NCBI RefSeq assembly: GCF_000471905.2
Contig: NW_006496517.1
Location: 937,257 to 1,001,256, forward strand
Length of the DNA: 64,000 bases
Reading direction: 5' to 3'
DNA from: Amborella trichopoda
Lineage: Eukaryota; Streptophyta; Magnoliopsida; Amborellales; Amborellaceae
Positions 24,116 through 35,999 of the stretch are shown one piece after another; positions within the stretch are counted from its first letter, which is position 1; each line of letters starts with the position of its first letter. The notes under the pieces are model-generated. The model made no database searches and was not told the origin of the DNA. It was given only the letters and a program-made list of their open reading frames with translations. Position numbers and translations under genes: made by a program.

Positions 24116-24527
24116 TCAGAATTGAATTGGAGATGTAGGGTTGCTACTTTCAATTGCTAACCAATCAAGCCCAAGTCTGATTCCAAATTGAGCCAGATCA
24201 CCATGCTCAAGAGTAGGTCTAGGCAGCTTGGGTTGTGCTCCCTTTGGCTCTGCTCAGTGGCGGACCAAGCTTTAGTCGGCCTATGCTAGGCCTGTTGTCG
24301 CTCTTATTTCTAGCAGTTAGGTCAGGTTGAAATCTTATTGAGAATGCAATTCGGGCTCAAATTGGCAACCCTGAAGCACAAAATTGAAGAAAGAAAGACA
24401 AAAGGGGGTGCGTTCGCCCCTTTTTCAAACTTCAATTGTATATTATTCAGGCGAGAGTTGTAGCAACTCAGGCGAGTGATATCTGGATTCCACAGTAATT
24501 GGGCAACTTGCTACGGAACTCGCCTTT

Positions 24528-24690
24528 GTCTTGTATGAGTTTTTTACAGGGAGCATTACGTATGCTTTCAAGGACTTGGCAACCTGCTGAATTCGAGTCA
24601 CTCACCTGCGGTACAAGTTTCTTTTACCTGGTGCATTATGTATGTTATAATGGACTTGGCAACTTGCTAAGTCCGAGTCACTCACTTGAG
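24528..24690. repeat. Diverged tandem duplication, about 80-bp unit
   Basis: The two copies share gcattacgtatg/gcattatgtatg, ggacttggcaac(c/t)tgct and cgagtcactcac(c/t)tg in the same order. Confidence 0.85.
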
Positions 24691-24786
24691 TTTACATCGG
24701 TTCAGATGAGTTTGTAGAACACTTTCGTAGGTTTCATCGATAACTCATGATTACTTGAAGAGCTAGATTTAGCTGTTCATGAAATG

Positions 24787-24952
24787 GACATCCTGTGCTG
24801 ACTTGATTTCAAAAACCTATTTTTTGGGGCCTTTTTTTTAATTGCTTTTTTGACGGGGCTTCTTTGTTTCATGCGACATCCTATGCTGACTGAGTTAAAA
24901 AAAACTATTTTTTGGGATCTTTTTTTTTATAGCTTTTTTGACGGGCTTCTTT
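24787..24952. repeat. Diverged tandem duplication, about 88-bp unit
   Basis: Shared blocks are acatcctgtgctgact/acatcctatgctgact, aactattttttggg, a poly-T run and ttttttgacggg(g)cttcttt. Confidence 0.85.
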
Positions 24953-25361
24953 GCTGGACACAAGAAAACATGTGTGCCACATTTGGGGTGAAGGAAATGC
25001 CCCTAAGGCCCCAAAGTGGTAGTTGGCAGAGCACTGTAGTGTTCCGCCCTTGGGCGGAAGAAATGTCATCCCATGAGAAGTTGTCTCAAACAAGTCTAGA
25101 GACGCTGTTCCAACTTAACAAAATTGGGGTCTGATCGCTGCTCATTCCTCATTGCATTTTTTGATGTAGGATCTAGGTTAGGAACTGGCTTATATGTTAA
25201 TGTGCAGCACGATAGTTGTCGGGAGAGGGAGTGGGAATGGGTACCATAATGGGAGCAGAAGCAAGAACACCCATGGCTGGACTTTCCAACCTAGTTAGTG
25301 CCTGGAGCGTTGTTCCAGGAGCAGCTTACCTGTGGCCAGATGTATGTAGTTATGTATAATA

Positions 25362-25423
25362 TGTAAATGGGAGTGCTTGGGGAGCGTCCTTTGTAAATGG
25401 GAGTGCTTGGGAAGCACTCTTTT
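25362..25423. repeat. Tandem duplication, 30-bp unit
   Basis: Two adjacent copies start tgtaaatgggagtgcttggg and end gagcgtccttt or aagcactcttt. Confidence 0.95.
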
Positions 25424-25520
25424 ATATNTATATATATATGGCACAACGGCCATAAGGTAAGGACGAGTGTGTCCACGATTGGGACAAAGACTAAAGGTTT
25501 ACGTGAAACGCTACTTGGTA

Positions 25521-25588
25521 NNNNNNNNNNNNNNNNNNNNNNNNNNNNNNNNNNNNNNNNNNNNNNNNNNNNNNNNNNNNNNNNNNNN
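25521..25588. other. Assembly gap (N run)
   Basis: 68 unresolved bases beside a TA microsatellite, directly left of the hAT transposon. Confidence 0.99.
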
Positions 25589-25599
25589 TATATATATAT

Positions 25600-28500
25600 C
25601 TGTGTTTTAAAATGCGGGATGCAGCCCTAATACGGTGGGGGGCTGATGCGGCCCGGATGCGGGTGCATCGCGATGATGCGGTCAATAAATGTAAAAAAAT
25701 TCTAAAAAACCTAAAATAATAAGTTAATGCATAGAAAAAAATATGAAGGTGATATATATGATAGTAGGTATTTTAGTTTAATGATTAACTTGAAAACTAT
25801 TAACTGTCGGATCTGTATCAAGTTATCCACTATCCCTTGATAGAAACTAGAAACTTGAAACCAGCTTCATAGAGCATTCAACAATCAACAACCATCAGCA
25901 CAAATTTGCACCATAAGCACAACTATAATAGAGCACAACCATCAACAACCATAAGTACAACCATAAGCACAAAATAATGATATTACAAAATACAAATCAA
26001 AGGTTAAGCTCAAGGAGAGTTAATAGTTAATAAATAATAACTTAATACAATCATCCATTTTGAGAGTCAATTTTGAAATTTGAACTTCATTTTTTCAAAT
26101 ATCAATCAGACAAGTCATCTTGAGAGTCTTCATGCGCATCATCAGTATCATCCTCGACGGCCTCCATGTATTCATCTTCATCGGTCTCCTCTGAGTCAGC
26201 TTCCTCCTCGACCTCTGAAGCTAATGTGCGAGTGCGATTAGACCCAGCAGCTGCTCTACTCTTTTGTGCTCATGTGTTAGGTCGATCTTCTTCATTAGTC
26301 CTTGTTGCTAGCTCGACATCAAGCCATGTAAGATCCTCACCTTCAAACACACGCTTTTGTATTGGATCCATGGTCCACTCACTTATGGAATCACTATCAG
26401 CTTCATATAATTGAATAGGGTTGAGCTTCGTGCGATTTTCATACCTCTTCCTAAGCTGCTCGTTATACCGCACATAAACCATATCATTCAACTTTTTTTG
26501 CCCCAATCTATTTCTTTTTTTTGTATGGAGCTGTGGTAGAAATTTGAAATCAGACAAATTAGATTTTAGATTAGAAAATTGAAATTCAAGAAATAAGGAT
26601 TAAGGAATAAGGAGTAAAGGACTTACATGCTCAAATGCACTCCAATTGCGCTCACAACCAGATGAGTTACATGTGAGATTCAACACTCGAATAGCGAGAC
26701 GTTGTAGATTTGGTGTCTCCCTTCCATATAATTGCCTACTATGCAGCTGTATAATATTTTATAATTTAGAATATAGTTAAAAATTAAGGGTATAAAATAA
26801 ACAATGGAACTATACATAAAGTAAGAGACAAGTAAGATTATTTTTGGGCTTTTGGCCTTTACCTGGATCTGTAGTGTTCCTATTTCGAATGGCAATATCT
26901 CTCCCAAAGTTTCCCAAGGCTAACTTGAACTTAATCAATTCATGGCTCTGGATCTTATCCTGGATATCTTTGTTTGGCACCAACCTCTCTAGCACATCTA
27001 AGAAGCCACCATTTAGTACACGATCTGATTCAATGGATGGGTGACCGGTTGAATGGAGGTGCCTGTGAAGCTGGGTATCCCATATCATATCAATAATTTC
27101 AAGTATAACCTTGCACATATTTTTATTATCCTTTAAAACATCTTTTATTTCAGTTCTTGCCCTAGTCATTGCCTCATGTATGTAGCCCATGGCGGGCTTT
27201 GCATCACCATCAACCAGTCGAAGTACTCTCACTAAAGGGCGAGCCACCTCCAATGTGATAATTATTTGACTCCAAAAAGATGTATTTAGAATAATTTTTT
27301 CAGCCTTACTCCTATCCTTATGCTTTGACCATTTGCTTTGACTCCATTGCTCTGAAGCAAACATGGTCTTTAAGGCACTTTTTTGCTTGGCTAGGCTTAG
27401 AAGAGTGAGAAATGACGTGGCAAATCTAGTGATACCCGGTCTCAGTAGTTCTCTCTTCTTTGTAAAAGACCTCATCATGCTTAGGACTATGGTGTGATTG
27501 TAATTAAATCCAACAACAAACATAGCTCTTGAAATCACTCCACTAAATAACGATGTTGTACCGATTTCCTTTAGCATAATATTAACACAGTGAGCTGCAC
27601 AAGGAGTCCAAAACATATGCTTCCTTTTCAAAGTCAAGAAATGCCCAGCTTCAGCATGGTTGGCACCATTGTCAGTGATAATTTGTACCACATTTTGCTC
27701 CCCAACAAAATCGACAATCTCATCCATCAAGCTAGATAAGTATGTACCATCATGTGACTTGCCTGATGCATCAATAGACTTAAAAAAAAAAGTACCTGTT
27801 GGGTAGTTAACCAAAAAATTGATGAATGCCCTTGATTTCCCATCGGATCAACCATCACACATAATAGTGGCCCCATATTTCTCTCATCCTTCTCTCTGAG
27901 AAATCAAAATTTTATTTACGTCAAATACAACATCCTTCAACAAGGGCTCCCTAACCTCATGTAGTGAAGGAGGAATAAGTCCTGGGCCATATTACCCAAT
28001 TGCCTGGACCATACATGCAAAACGATCCAGAGTTATAGTATTAAAAGGAGTGCCGGCCATGTAAATCCACTTTGCAAGTCACTTACATACCGACTTCTTT
28101 TGTTCTTTCTTATATTTATTGTCAATTGTAGTTTGTTTTGTTTTTTCTTTCTCTCTTGAACCACAATTTCGGGGCTAGGGGTGAAAAAAGAATCCATTGG
28201 CCCCTTAGAGTGAGGTGTTCTTCTCTCAGCACTACCACCAATATTTATAACCCTCTCTCTTGAGGTTGGAGTATGAGTACGCCTTTGCCTCTTAGCAACT
28301 TCAGACATATCATCATCATCATCAACATCATCAAATAATTGCATATCATCAAGTAATTCCTTTTTTTTCTTTTTTTTTTCTCTTTATCTTTTTTCAATCT
28401 ATCCAAATATTCTCTAATCTTATTTTTTATATCATCTGTAGCTTGTGGGCATGCTCTTACATTCCCAAAAATTCCGGCTTAATGCTCTTTTTGTCAAAAT

Positions 28501-29172
28501 ATACCACCCATATAAGTATTTCCACAGAGCAAGGATATCACACAATTTCTATCTTTCGGATTTTTTAGTTTAGCATATTTCCAAACCGGATCCTTGTTAC
28601 TAGAAGATTGGGAAGAAGACATTGCCCCAAGAATAAGTATAATAGTATTATTGTACAAGAAGGAATAAAAAGTTACCGACTTTGTGAAGTAGTGCTCGAT
28701 TTCTTTACTGCTTTTGAAATTCCCAATTTCTTTTCACAAATTCACCTTAACATCCCCAAATCAACAATCAAAGGCATCAAATGAACATCCAATTATCAAA
28801 CAACTGCCAAATCGAAGGTTTGGATGAAAAAAAAATTTTCACCAATTTTTTTTTCCCTCGATTTGATGCAAAAAAAGCCACAAAAGTGGCTGGAAATCTT
28901 CGTTTAGGGGGTATAATACCCCCCCAAACAGTTTCTCTACACTTTGGAACGACAACAAGACCATTTTGCCCCTCCCCAAGGGCAAAATCAAAATTTTTTT
29001 CCAAGGAAATAGATGCGGCGCGATGCTGTCTGATGCGGGATGCGGCCTGATGAGGCACATATACGGCCGCATCTGTCAAAAGCGCATATGCGCTTGTTTG
29101 CGATGCAGATGCGAGCGCATCCCGGATGATGCTGCCGCATATGCGGCGATGCCGCCGCATTTTAAAACACTG
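25600..29172 (-). mobile_element. hAT transposon, structurally complete
   Basis: 3573 bp bounded by inverted ends ctgtgttttaaaatgcgg (left, 25600-25617) and cagtgttttaaaatgcgg (right, inverted). The flanks on both sides are atatatat, consistent with an 8-bp duplication at a TA microsatellite, though the simple sequence makes this uninformative alone. Both ends carry clusters of gatgcgg/ccgcat sub-terminal motifs (25610-25680 and 29010-29160), as hAT transposases typically require. The interior holds a minus-strand transposase gene with all expected domains but many stops, so the copy cannot move itself. Confidence 0.88.
26102..28622 (-). pseudogene. hAT transposase pseudogene
   Basis: Three exons are inferred: 28622-26863, 26746-26627 and 26530-26102, with GT-AG introns (gtaaag...acag; gtaagt...acag). 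Order of domains: start MSSSQSS; a BED-type zinc finger (DPVWKYAKLKNP..CGNTYMGG..KEH..ACP); an acidic linker; a DUF659-like catalytic core with DGW/SDGKSRAF-type and CAAHCVN motifs; and the C-terminal dimerisation block LTCNSSGCERNWSAFEH. Seven in-frame stops are visible: 28494-28496, 28479-28481, 27884-27886, 27848-27850, two adjacent at 26736-26741, and 26270-26272. At least two frameshifts are also present, one in the T-rich tract near 28360-28390 and one near 26730. Most stops fit Trp or Arg codons lost by C-to-T changes. It belongs to the plant hAT group with BED finger and DUF659. Confidence 0.9.
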
Positions 29173-30049
29173 ATATATATATATATATATATATATAATG
29201 ATGGTAACCCCACTGTTAAGTACATAATAAAATAGAAATATATGTCCGATCGAGACAGAACTTGTAACTTGCTATCCTCTTGCCTAGCAGGCAAAGATTT
29301 ATCTCCGTGGTCCGTGGAGATTACATGGGAGAGGTTCTCACCCGTGGCATTTGGGCCCTTACTACTTTCATTGTACTGTGCTGTCCAAATAGCAAGTCCT
29401 CTTAAAATCAATCAAAAGGTGTTGAGTTGGAATCCCATTCTAAGGATTCTTGTGGTTCCAAAGTATCCAATTACAGGAGAACCATGAATGGATTGAGATC
29501 ATAAGCGAATTGTACAAAGGCTTCTAACTTTGCAAATTCCAATTTTGATTTGCCAGCTACTTATTTTATAGCTTTAATTTGAGCTGCAGATCCTACTCTG
29601 GAAACGAAATTAGCCACATTAATAATAGGCTGGATTCCAACGTTGAATAGAGAGGAAGTCAAGCCCCAAGCACGAGAGCATATGTGTGTGTGTGTATATA
29701 TATATATACACACACACACACATATATATTAAAATTTTTAAAAGAGTGGAGTCCATGTTTTCTAGCATTATCTATATACATGCAGAATAAGAACTATGCC
29801 GTGTGAATTGAGCTGTTCTCTATAGTGAAGTGTGAACCACCCAGTTTGGGTTGACCTAGAGATTCCTTGATTTGAGACCATCTCGAACAAGGGATACCCT
29901 TGGTTCCTAGTTGACTCCGGTGATTCTGTGTCGCTAGTTTTCAGGCACTAATGCAAGCCACAAGAAATAAAAAGGAAAAAAAAAAAAATATCGACAGTTG
30001 GTCTTTCGCTAGAAAATCATCAAAAATCAAGAATTAAAATGAAATTAAA
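29173..30049. other. Non-coding stretch with TA and TG/CA microsatellites
   Basis: No gene recognised. It begins with a TA microsatellite (29173-29195) and contains a palindromic TG/TA/CA block (29683-29725). The short frame at 29242-29487 has no known motif. Confidence 0.5.
29683..29725. repeat. Palindromic TG-TA-CA microsatellite
   Basis: A tgtgtgtgtg run, then tatatatatata, then acacacacacac: a nearly perfect inverted repeat of about 43 bp that could fold into a hairpin. Confidence 0.95.
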
Positions 30050-30900
30050 GATATCATTATCATCATTTTAGCCTTTTCCCAATTAATTGGGGTTGGCTAC
30101 ATGAATCTTGATTCGCCATTCTCCTCTATTAAAGGCCATATCCTAAGTTCCCATATCTTTTCGGACTACTTCCAACCACGTCGGTTTGGGCCTACCCCTT
30201 GCCCTTTTCAGTCATTCCACTTGACCTAAGTTGCATCTCCTAACCGCTGCTGTACTTGGTTGGCGCCACACATGGCCAGCCAACCTAAGTCTTTTGTCTC
30301 TCATTTTATTGCCTATTGGTGCCATACCTAAATTCTTTCGAATAGATTCATTTTGAGTTCTATCCTTTTTTGTCTTGCCACTCATCCATCTCAACATCCT
30401 CATCTCTTGCTACACTCATTTTATAGGTTTATTGTTTTTTGTCCGCCCAACATTTCGCCCCATAGAGCTAAGCGATGTTCTATAGAACTTGCTCTTCAGC
30501 CTCATTGGTATGCGGCGATCACATAAAATTCCAGTTGCACATCTCTACTTCGCCTCCTTGATCCAATTCTGTGTGCGACATCTTCCTCGATTTCTCCATT
30601 TTCCTGGATTATCGACCCAAGATATTGAAAGTACGGTCATTTTTGTACTTCCTGGTCGTCAATCTTAACTACTTCCTCGTCTCTAATCCTATTATTACTA
30701 AACTTGCACTCCATATAGTTTGTCATAGTCGAATTAATTTTAAAACCTTTGGATTCTAGAGCATCCCTCCAAAGTTCTAACTTTGTGTTGACGTTGTTTT
30801 GGGTCTCATCAATCAAAACTATATCATCGGCAAACAACATGCACCACAATACCTCATCCTATAGATGCCTAGTTAAGTCGTCTATAACTAAGACAAAGGT
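30050..30900 (-). mobile_element. RTE LINE, 5'-truncated
   Basis: The minus strand encodes the reverse-transcriptase block LFADDIVLIDE (about 30840-30800), followed by the LELWRDALESKGFKI and NYMECKFS segments. After frame breaks comes the C-terminal RMLRWMSG..IRKNLGMAPIGNKMR..RLAGHVWR region (30403-30212). The end is the typical RTE tail gccaaccccaattaattggg followed by atgatgatg at 30050-30100. The 5' part, including the endonuclease, is missing, as usual for LINE insertions that stop early. Stops between the pieces make it inactive. Confidence 0.85.
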
Positions 30901-31000
30901 ATGGGCTCAAAATTAAAGACATGATTTAAAATTAAATAACTTTCGAATATTCCCTTAGGTTCAAGATCGTTTCAAATTAGGACGGCACCCCTACATGATC

Positions 31001-32280
31001 CTGTTCCATGTGGTTGAAATCCGTTTTAGTTAGGGATTGAGATACCTCTAAGGGAGAGATCAAGATCGCTCGAACTTTTTTTTAATTTAATTTTATTTTT
31101 TGGGGGGTTGGGAAGGGGAGGGGTCACGACCCGCCAACGATGCTTCTAGCATTTATGAGCAGCAGTTTGTAAGCTAGATGGTGAACTAGGTTAAGGGGTT
31201 TTGAGGGTATGGTTTAAGGAAAGCTAGGTTTAGGGCATATGGGGACTATAGTTTCATGGACAGCAAGTTAGGATTAAGGTTTGTTGGGTTAGTGTTGGTT
31301 TGTAGGAAAAACTTGGCTAAGATTTGGGGTTTGGTTAAAATTGAGTCAAGTTTGGAATTTGGGTTGGTTTAGGACTCTTTACAGAAATAGTTTGGGAAGA
31401 AGTTTTGAGTTTTCATTAGGACTACTATTTGAATAGAATTGTTAGGAAATAAAGGACTCCTACTACAAATAGGATCAAAATGCTTGGGTAGGGTTTGGGG
31501 TTAGGACCATGGAGGATGGAGAGATATGGTCATCTATCAGCTTTCAAAGGACACAACTTTGCACTTGGATTTTTTTTAGGGTGATACAAAGCTCAAAGCG
31601 AAGGGCCCTTCATGATCTACATCATTTTTTAACTTAAAACAGATGTAGGACCAAGGTGGCTTGGTTTCTACATTAGCATACACCAAGTTTTGGTGGGCCA
31701 TATCTAAGGTTTAGGGTTAGCAGGGTTTTGGGTAGATTGAGATTTCCTATAGTAAGTAGTGGTGGATGGATGACAGGAGGTGTAACGGGGTTAGGGCATA
31801 GCCGGGGTATATGGGAGGGTTTGGTGATGTCAAGGCAAAGTATATGGTTACAATTAAAGTTACTGGATTTTATTATGTTCTGCAAGATAGGAGGATGATG
31901 ATATGGATTCTAGGGTAGATTTTGGGCACATCTAGGGTTTAAATTAAGTTTGGAGTCCATAGAGGTTGTGTATATGAATAGGGGGTATAATGAGGTTGAT
32001 TAGTTGAGGTTCTGTAGAGTTTATGGTAAGCTTTGAAACATTGACTATTTTGGATGTGAGGAATCTTAGATGGGGATGTGCCACACAAGAGGAAGAAAGG
32101 GCCCACGTTAATGCGGGGAGGACTTCCAATACACAAACTAGGGTTTTTGGGAATCTCTTCACAAGTTGGGTTCTAACTTTTCTGGGAGCTTCTCCCAAAC
32201 CTGGACTAGAGTAGTACAATCACTCTCCCTACCAAGAGAGTTAAGGACTACCCTCCTCTAAAGGTGACGTCTCACTACAT
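31001..32280. other. G/T-rich non-coding region
   Basis: Strikingly strand-biased: the plus strand is rich in ggttagg, tttagggtt and ggtttagg motifs and poor in C. No coding motif was recognised. The segment ending agtagtacaatcactctccctacc (near 32240) has a weaker echo at 32860-32900 (agttgtatgatcactctatctac), hinting at a repeat unit of roughly 660 bp. It may be an unrecognised LTR or leader sequence. Confidence 0.4.
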
Positions 32281-32283
32281 TTG

Positions 32284-32400
32284 AACATGGTTTCCTAGCC
32301 AAAGGAAAGCAAGGACTGGTCTACAGGTTGAAAGAGGCTCTTTACGGCATCAGGCAGGCTCCACAAGCATTGCAAGGGCTTGATTTGATGAGTTCAGTGG
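32284..32400 (+). pseudogene. Copia reverse-transcriptase fragment
   Basis: The frame encodes EHGFLAKGKQGLVYRL, then KEALYGIRQAPQA, the conserved copia reverse-transcriptase segment (usually QPEGF..LVxxLKKSLYGLKQAPRAW). It ends in a stop soon after. No other copia domain adjoins it, so it is an isolated scrap about 40 codons long, distinct from the full element at 47263-55261. Confidence 0.75.
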
Positions 32401-32444
32401 AGCAATGATCAAGACTGATTACCATTGGCACATATCGATCTTTG

Positions 32445-34340
32445 AAATTGTGCTGAGTGCTTACGATGTTATATTTGATGATGTAGCCGTGAGCATGTGA
32501 CATGGCGCAGGATTCCGGGAATAGTTGGGCTAAAGAACTACGTACAGTCATGACAATTTTGAAGGTAAGGTGTTAGGGAAGTGTAGTTATGATTCGATTG
32601 ACAACTAGGGTCAGGTTTAGAGGGTGTTGAGGGGGATGAATTTGCTGAAAATTTATGGGTTCCACAAGGGTACTAGATGGATTTGAAGGGAATGAGGTAG
32701 ATTGTGGCTACTTTAGGGTTAGGAGGCTTAGGGGTATGGCAAAAAGGTGGCCTTGGGAAGGGTTGATTTGATGGGGACATGGGGTGGGGTAGAGTTAAGG
32801 TGATATCTTTGGTTAAGGCTGTGGGGGGGGGGGGGGGAGGGGAATCTCTCAAACTTGTTGGGGATCTTGAGCTAGAGTTGTATGATCACTCTATCTACAA
32901 ATAAAACCCAGATTTTGTTTATCAAAAAGTGATTGATTTGGCCAACAGCCTAATCATCTATTCATAGTAGTTCCTAATTTCTAATCTAATGATACTAGCT
33001 AGCATTTTGATACCTAATCTACCTATAATTGAACTCCGAAAAAATCAAGAATGCTTCGTAATCAAGCTCGAAGTTGATTCCAATGTTTGTAATCCATATA
33101 GAAAGGAGAATTTGGTTCCTAGAGATACGTCTAAACCCATTGCTACTAGGAAATAATCAATGATCAGAAATTTTTAACACAAACAAAGCAAAATTCTTCA
33201 CTATTATTCCACATGGCTTTCAACAATTTGAAGCCTGAAAGTTTGAATTATGGAGAGCCCATAGAAATCAGGGTTGTAGATCTCAATGAGATTCTCAATT
33301 TAAGCTTTGGATCATCCCTAAAGGACATGTAGAAGTTACACCTTCAGACAGAGATCTACATCGCATTGGTGCCAACCTTGTTATGTGCAGCAAAAGGCAA
33401 GGAATTCTTTTTTTTTTAGTTATTTATTTATTTTTGCAATAAGAAGGCAACAAGTTGTCCATTTCATGGAATGATATGATGCAATGACATTCTAGACGAG
33501 AGTTGGGTATCATCCAGACAATCTATGACCATATTTTGGGGCAATAAGAGACCTAATGCATTACACAGGATCTAGTATTTATGAGAAAACTAAACGTATC
33601 AAGACCATTTCTGCAATATGATAGAAGTTTGAGTTGTTCGTCATCATTCCCCAGAATCCATTAAATATCAGTTTTGCGTACATGTTCAATGAATGGAATA
33701 GGGAAGGGCGGCTCACTATTTTAACCCACTCTCACTTTTTGCCGTCTCAAATTAAGGTGGGTTGCCTAGGTGTAAGAAGTGCTGTCTAAAAGTATCAAAC
33801 CTCCATATTGTTATTCCTCTTGTGCATTTTGTGTTTTTCACTTCATCTGCTCGATTTACCACTGATGTTGATTGGGAGATTTTACCAAAGACCAAAGACA
33901 ACAGGTATTGGTTATTAGCTTGATAAAGACATATTGGAGTAATATTTAGAAAAAAGACATATAGGAATAGTCATACATATTGTTCCTCTTAGTTAGGATT
34001 AGCTTAATTAGGAGAGAGACTTGATTCTAACAAAAGTTTAGTTTAATTGGTAGAGAGAAACCCCAAAGTGACGCATAGATATTTCTTTGAAACTGTTCAC
34101 AATATATTACTGATATGTATAATATACAAAAGTTCTCATGAGAAGTGTGTCTCAAGCATCCCACACACGGGGTGCTCCATACAAAAAAGAATGTAGGCTA
34201 TAAAAAGGTATTTGGCAGCCTACTAGTTGGGTGCTTGAACCTCAAGAGATCAAAAAAATAGGTGTGGCATCCCAGATCAGGTGTTCAGCACACAAATGTC
34301 ACCTTGGAGGGTGGCAGCCACAAGCTAGGTGCTTATGCCT
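32445..34340. other. Non-coding stretch
   Basis: No gene seen. The first third continues the G/T-rich sequence and includes a 15-base G run (about 32822-32837). The rest is AT-rich with no recognised motif. Confidence 0.45.
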
Positions 34341-34344
34341 CATA

Positions 34345-34530
34345 CGTTTATAGATCTACTTGATTTAAACCATTTTTGAAATTTAAAATTTTATAATTAG
34401 ATATAAAAATAGATTTTGAGATAATCCTAAGAACATTTTACATCAAAATTGTATACCATAATAAAGTTTGAAGGTGCACCTTACCTCTACAGCTACGGAT
34501 GCATCCATATGCTAACTGCACCCTTAATAA
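34345..34530 (+). repeat. Dispersed repeat family, copy 2
   Basis: Nearly collinear with 40282-40488: tatagatctacttgattt, attttataattagatataaa, gattttgagataatc, acctctacagctacggatgc, tgcaccctt. Also matches 3865-4060 in inverted orientation. Non-coding. Confidence 0.8.
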
Positions 34531-34599
34531 AATACTTTTGAGGGCTAGTAGATTGGTAGTTTTGGAATAAGTGACGGGCCTTCTAAAGGTTGGGTTCCA

Positions 34600-35990
34600 C
34601 ACCAAAGGTTGATGGAAAGAGTCGAAAGGCTTAGCAACATAAGCCAAGGGCGAGTTTGAAATTAAGAAAAAATTTGGCCACCTCTCCTTAAAGGGGCACT
34701 CCCACTCTCAATCCAAGGGTCAAACCAAAAGGATGCCTTGTTTCCACAATTAATTTTGAACCTAATTGATGACAAAAAGCTTTGGCCAGAGGCTGAGATG
34801 TTCTTGAGGATGCCTGAGGACCCGGAAGTAGCCCTTCTTAGAGGAAGCCAGCTAAGGTATTTCGTGTCATATTTGTGCATAAAAGCCTTGGCCAAAGAGT
34901 GTCTTGTTTTGTGGTGTATTGCTACCACCATTCACATAGGAGAGCAAGGTTTGTATATTTTAGCTTTTGGATCCTTAGTTCGCCAAGGTGCTTAGGGGTA
35001 CAATACTAATCCCAAGCCACTTGATGAATGTTCCTTTGATACTTTTCTCCTGACCACAAGAAGGATTTCATGATCGTTACCCAGGAATTAACACTGCTCA
35101 TCTTAAGGAAGAGAGACATGTAGTAGATGGGGAGATTGGAGAGCATGGCCTTGATGAGTGATATGACCTCTAGGAATACAAAACAACCCCAAAGATCCCT
35201 ACTGGGGTTGTCGACACAAAGGGGGAGACCGAGATATATTGACAGGAGGGATCTGTAGAACAACCGAATTTGGAAATGAGGAAAGAAAGGGTATCAGGAG
35301 AACATCAATGCCCATAAACTTGGATTTTGCAATATTAATAGGTATCGCCGTGGGCTACCTTGAAGCACCTATGGAACAACGGCATAGTATCTTCTTTAGG
35401 AATTCATGATAGGAATTGCACAAAACAAGGGTGTCATCTGCGTATTGTAGGTGAGGAATTGTGATCCTTGAATGTTTTGATACCAGATAGGCGAATCCTT
35501 TTGTAGACCCCAGATATAGACCTATTGAAAACTTCAACCAGAAATTGAAAGAGAAGGGGGAGGAGATGAATTATCTTGGCGAACCTGTCTAGAGGAAGAG
35601 AAGTGACCCTTGGGGAGCCATCAATGAGAACCGAAAGGAAGCTGAGGATACACATTCATGAATCCAGCTCCCCATGAGAACTGTGAACTAGTTAAGGGAA
35701 GACCAGTCGAAATGATTGTAGACCTCCTCCCAATCGAGCTTCATGATTAGCCCCGGGGTTTTGGAAAAATGCCTAGAGTGAATAACTTCATGGGCAACCA
35801 GGAGTCTGTCAAGGATTTGACAGTTACGGAGGAAACCACTTTAATTGGGTGAGATGACGTTACAAATGACAGACCTAAGCCTAGAAACAAAAGACTTTGG
35901 TGAGGATCTTGCAGGAAGTATTGAGGAGGCTAATAGGTCTGAAATCTTGGGGATGGGGGCAATGAAAGTGGAATTCATGCTTCTCTTAAT
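34600..35990 (-). mobile_element. L1-type LINE fragment
   Basis: Read on the minus strand in order, broken by frame changes: a DFRPISL-like block (about 35945), a KLDWEEVYN-like block, a PLxxLLFQFLVEVFNRSI block, HLQYADDTLVLC (reverse-transcriptase active site, near 35440), IYLGLPL, LIKAMLSNLPIYYMSLF and FLWSG (35240-35060), then a FWFDPWIE-type end (near 34700). This is the standard order of plant L1 reverse transcriptase and its C-terminal region. The endonuclease and 5' end are missing. Many frameshifts show an old copy. Confidence 0.85.
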
Positions 35991-35999
35991 AGATATGAA

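Larger units (their letters stand above)
24116..25520. other. Non-coding stretch with several local duplications
   Basis: No gene seen. It contains a GGCC-type patch (24137-24372, with agggttg...caaccct ends) and three unrelated two-copy tandem duplications (24528-24690, 24787-24952, 25362-25423). The last few hundred bases run into the assembly gap. Confidence 0.5.
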
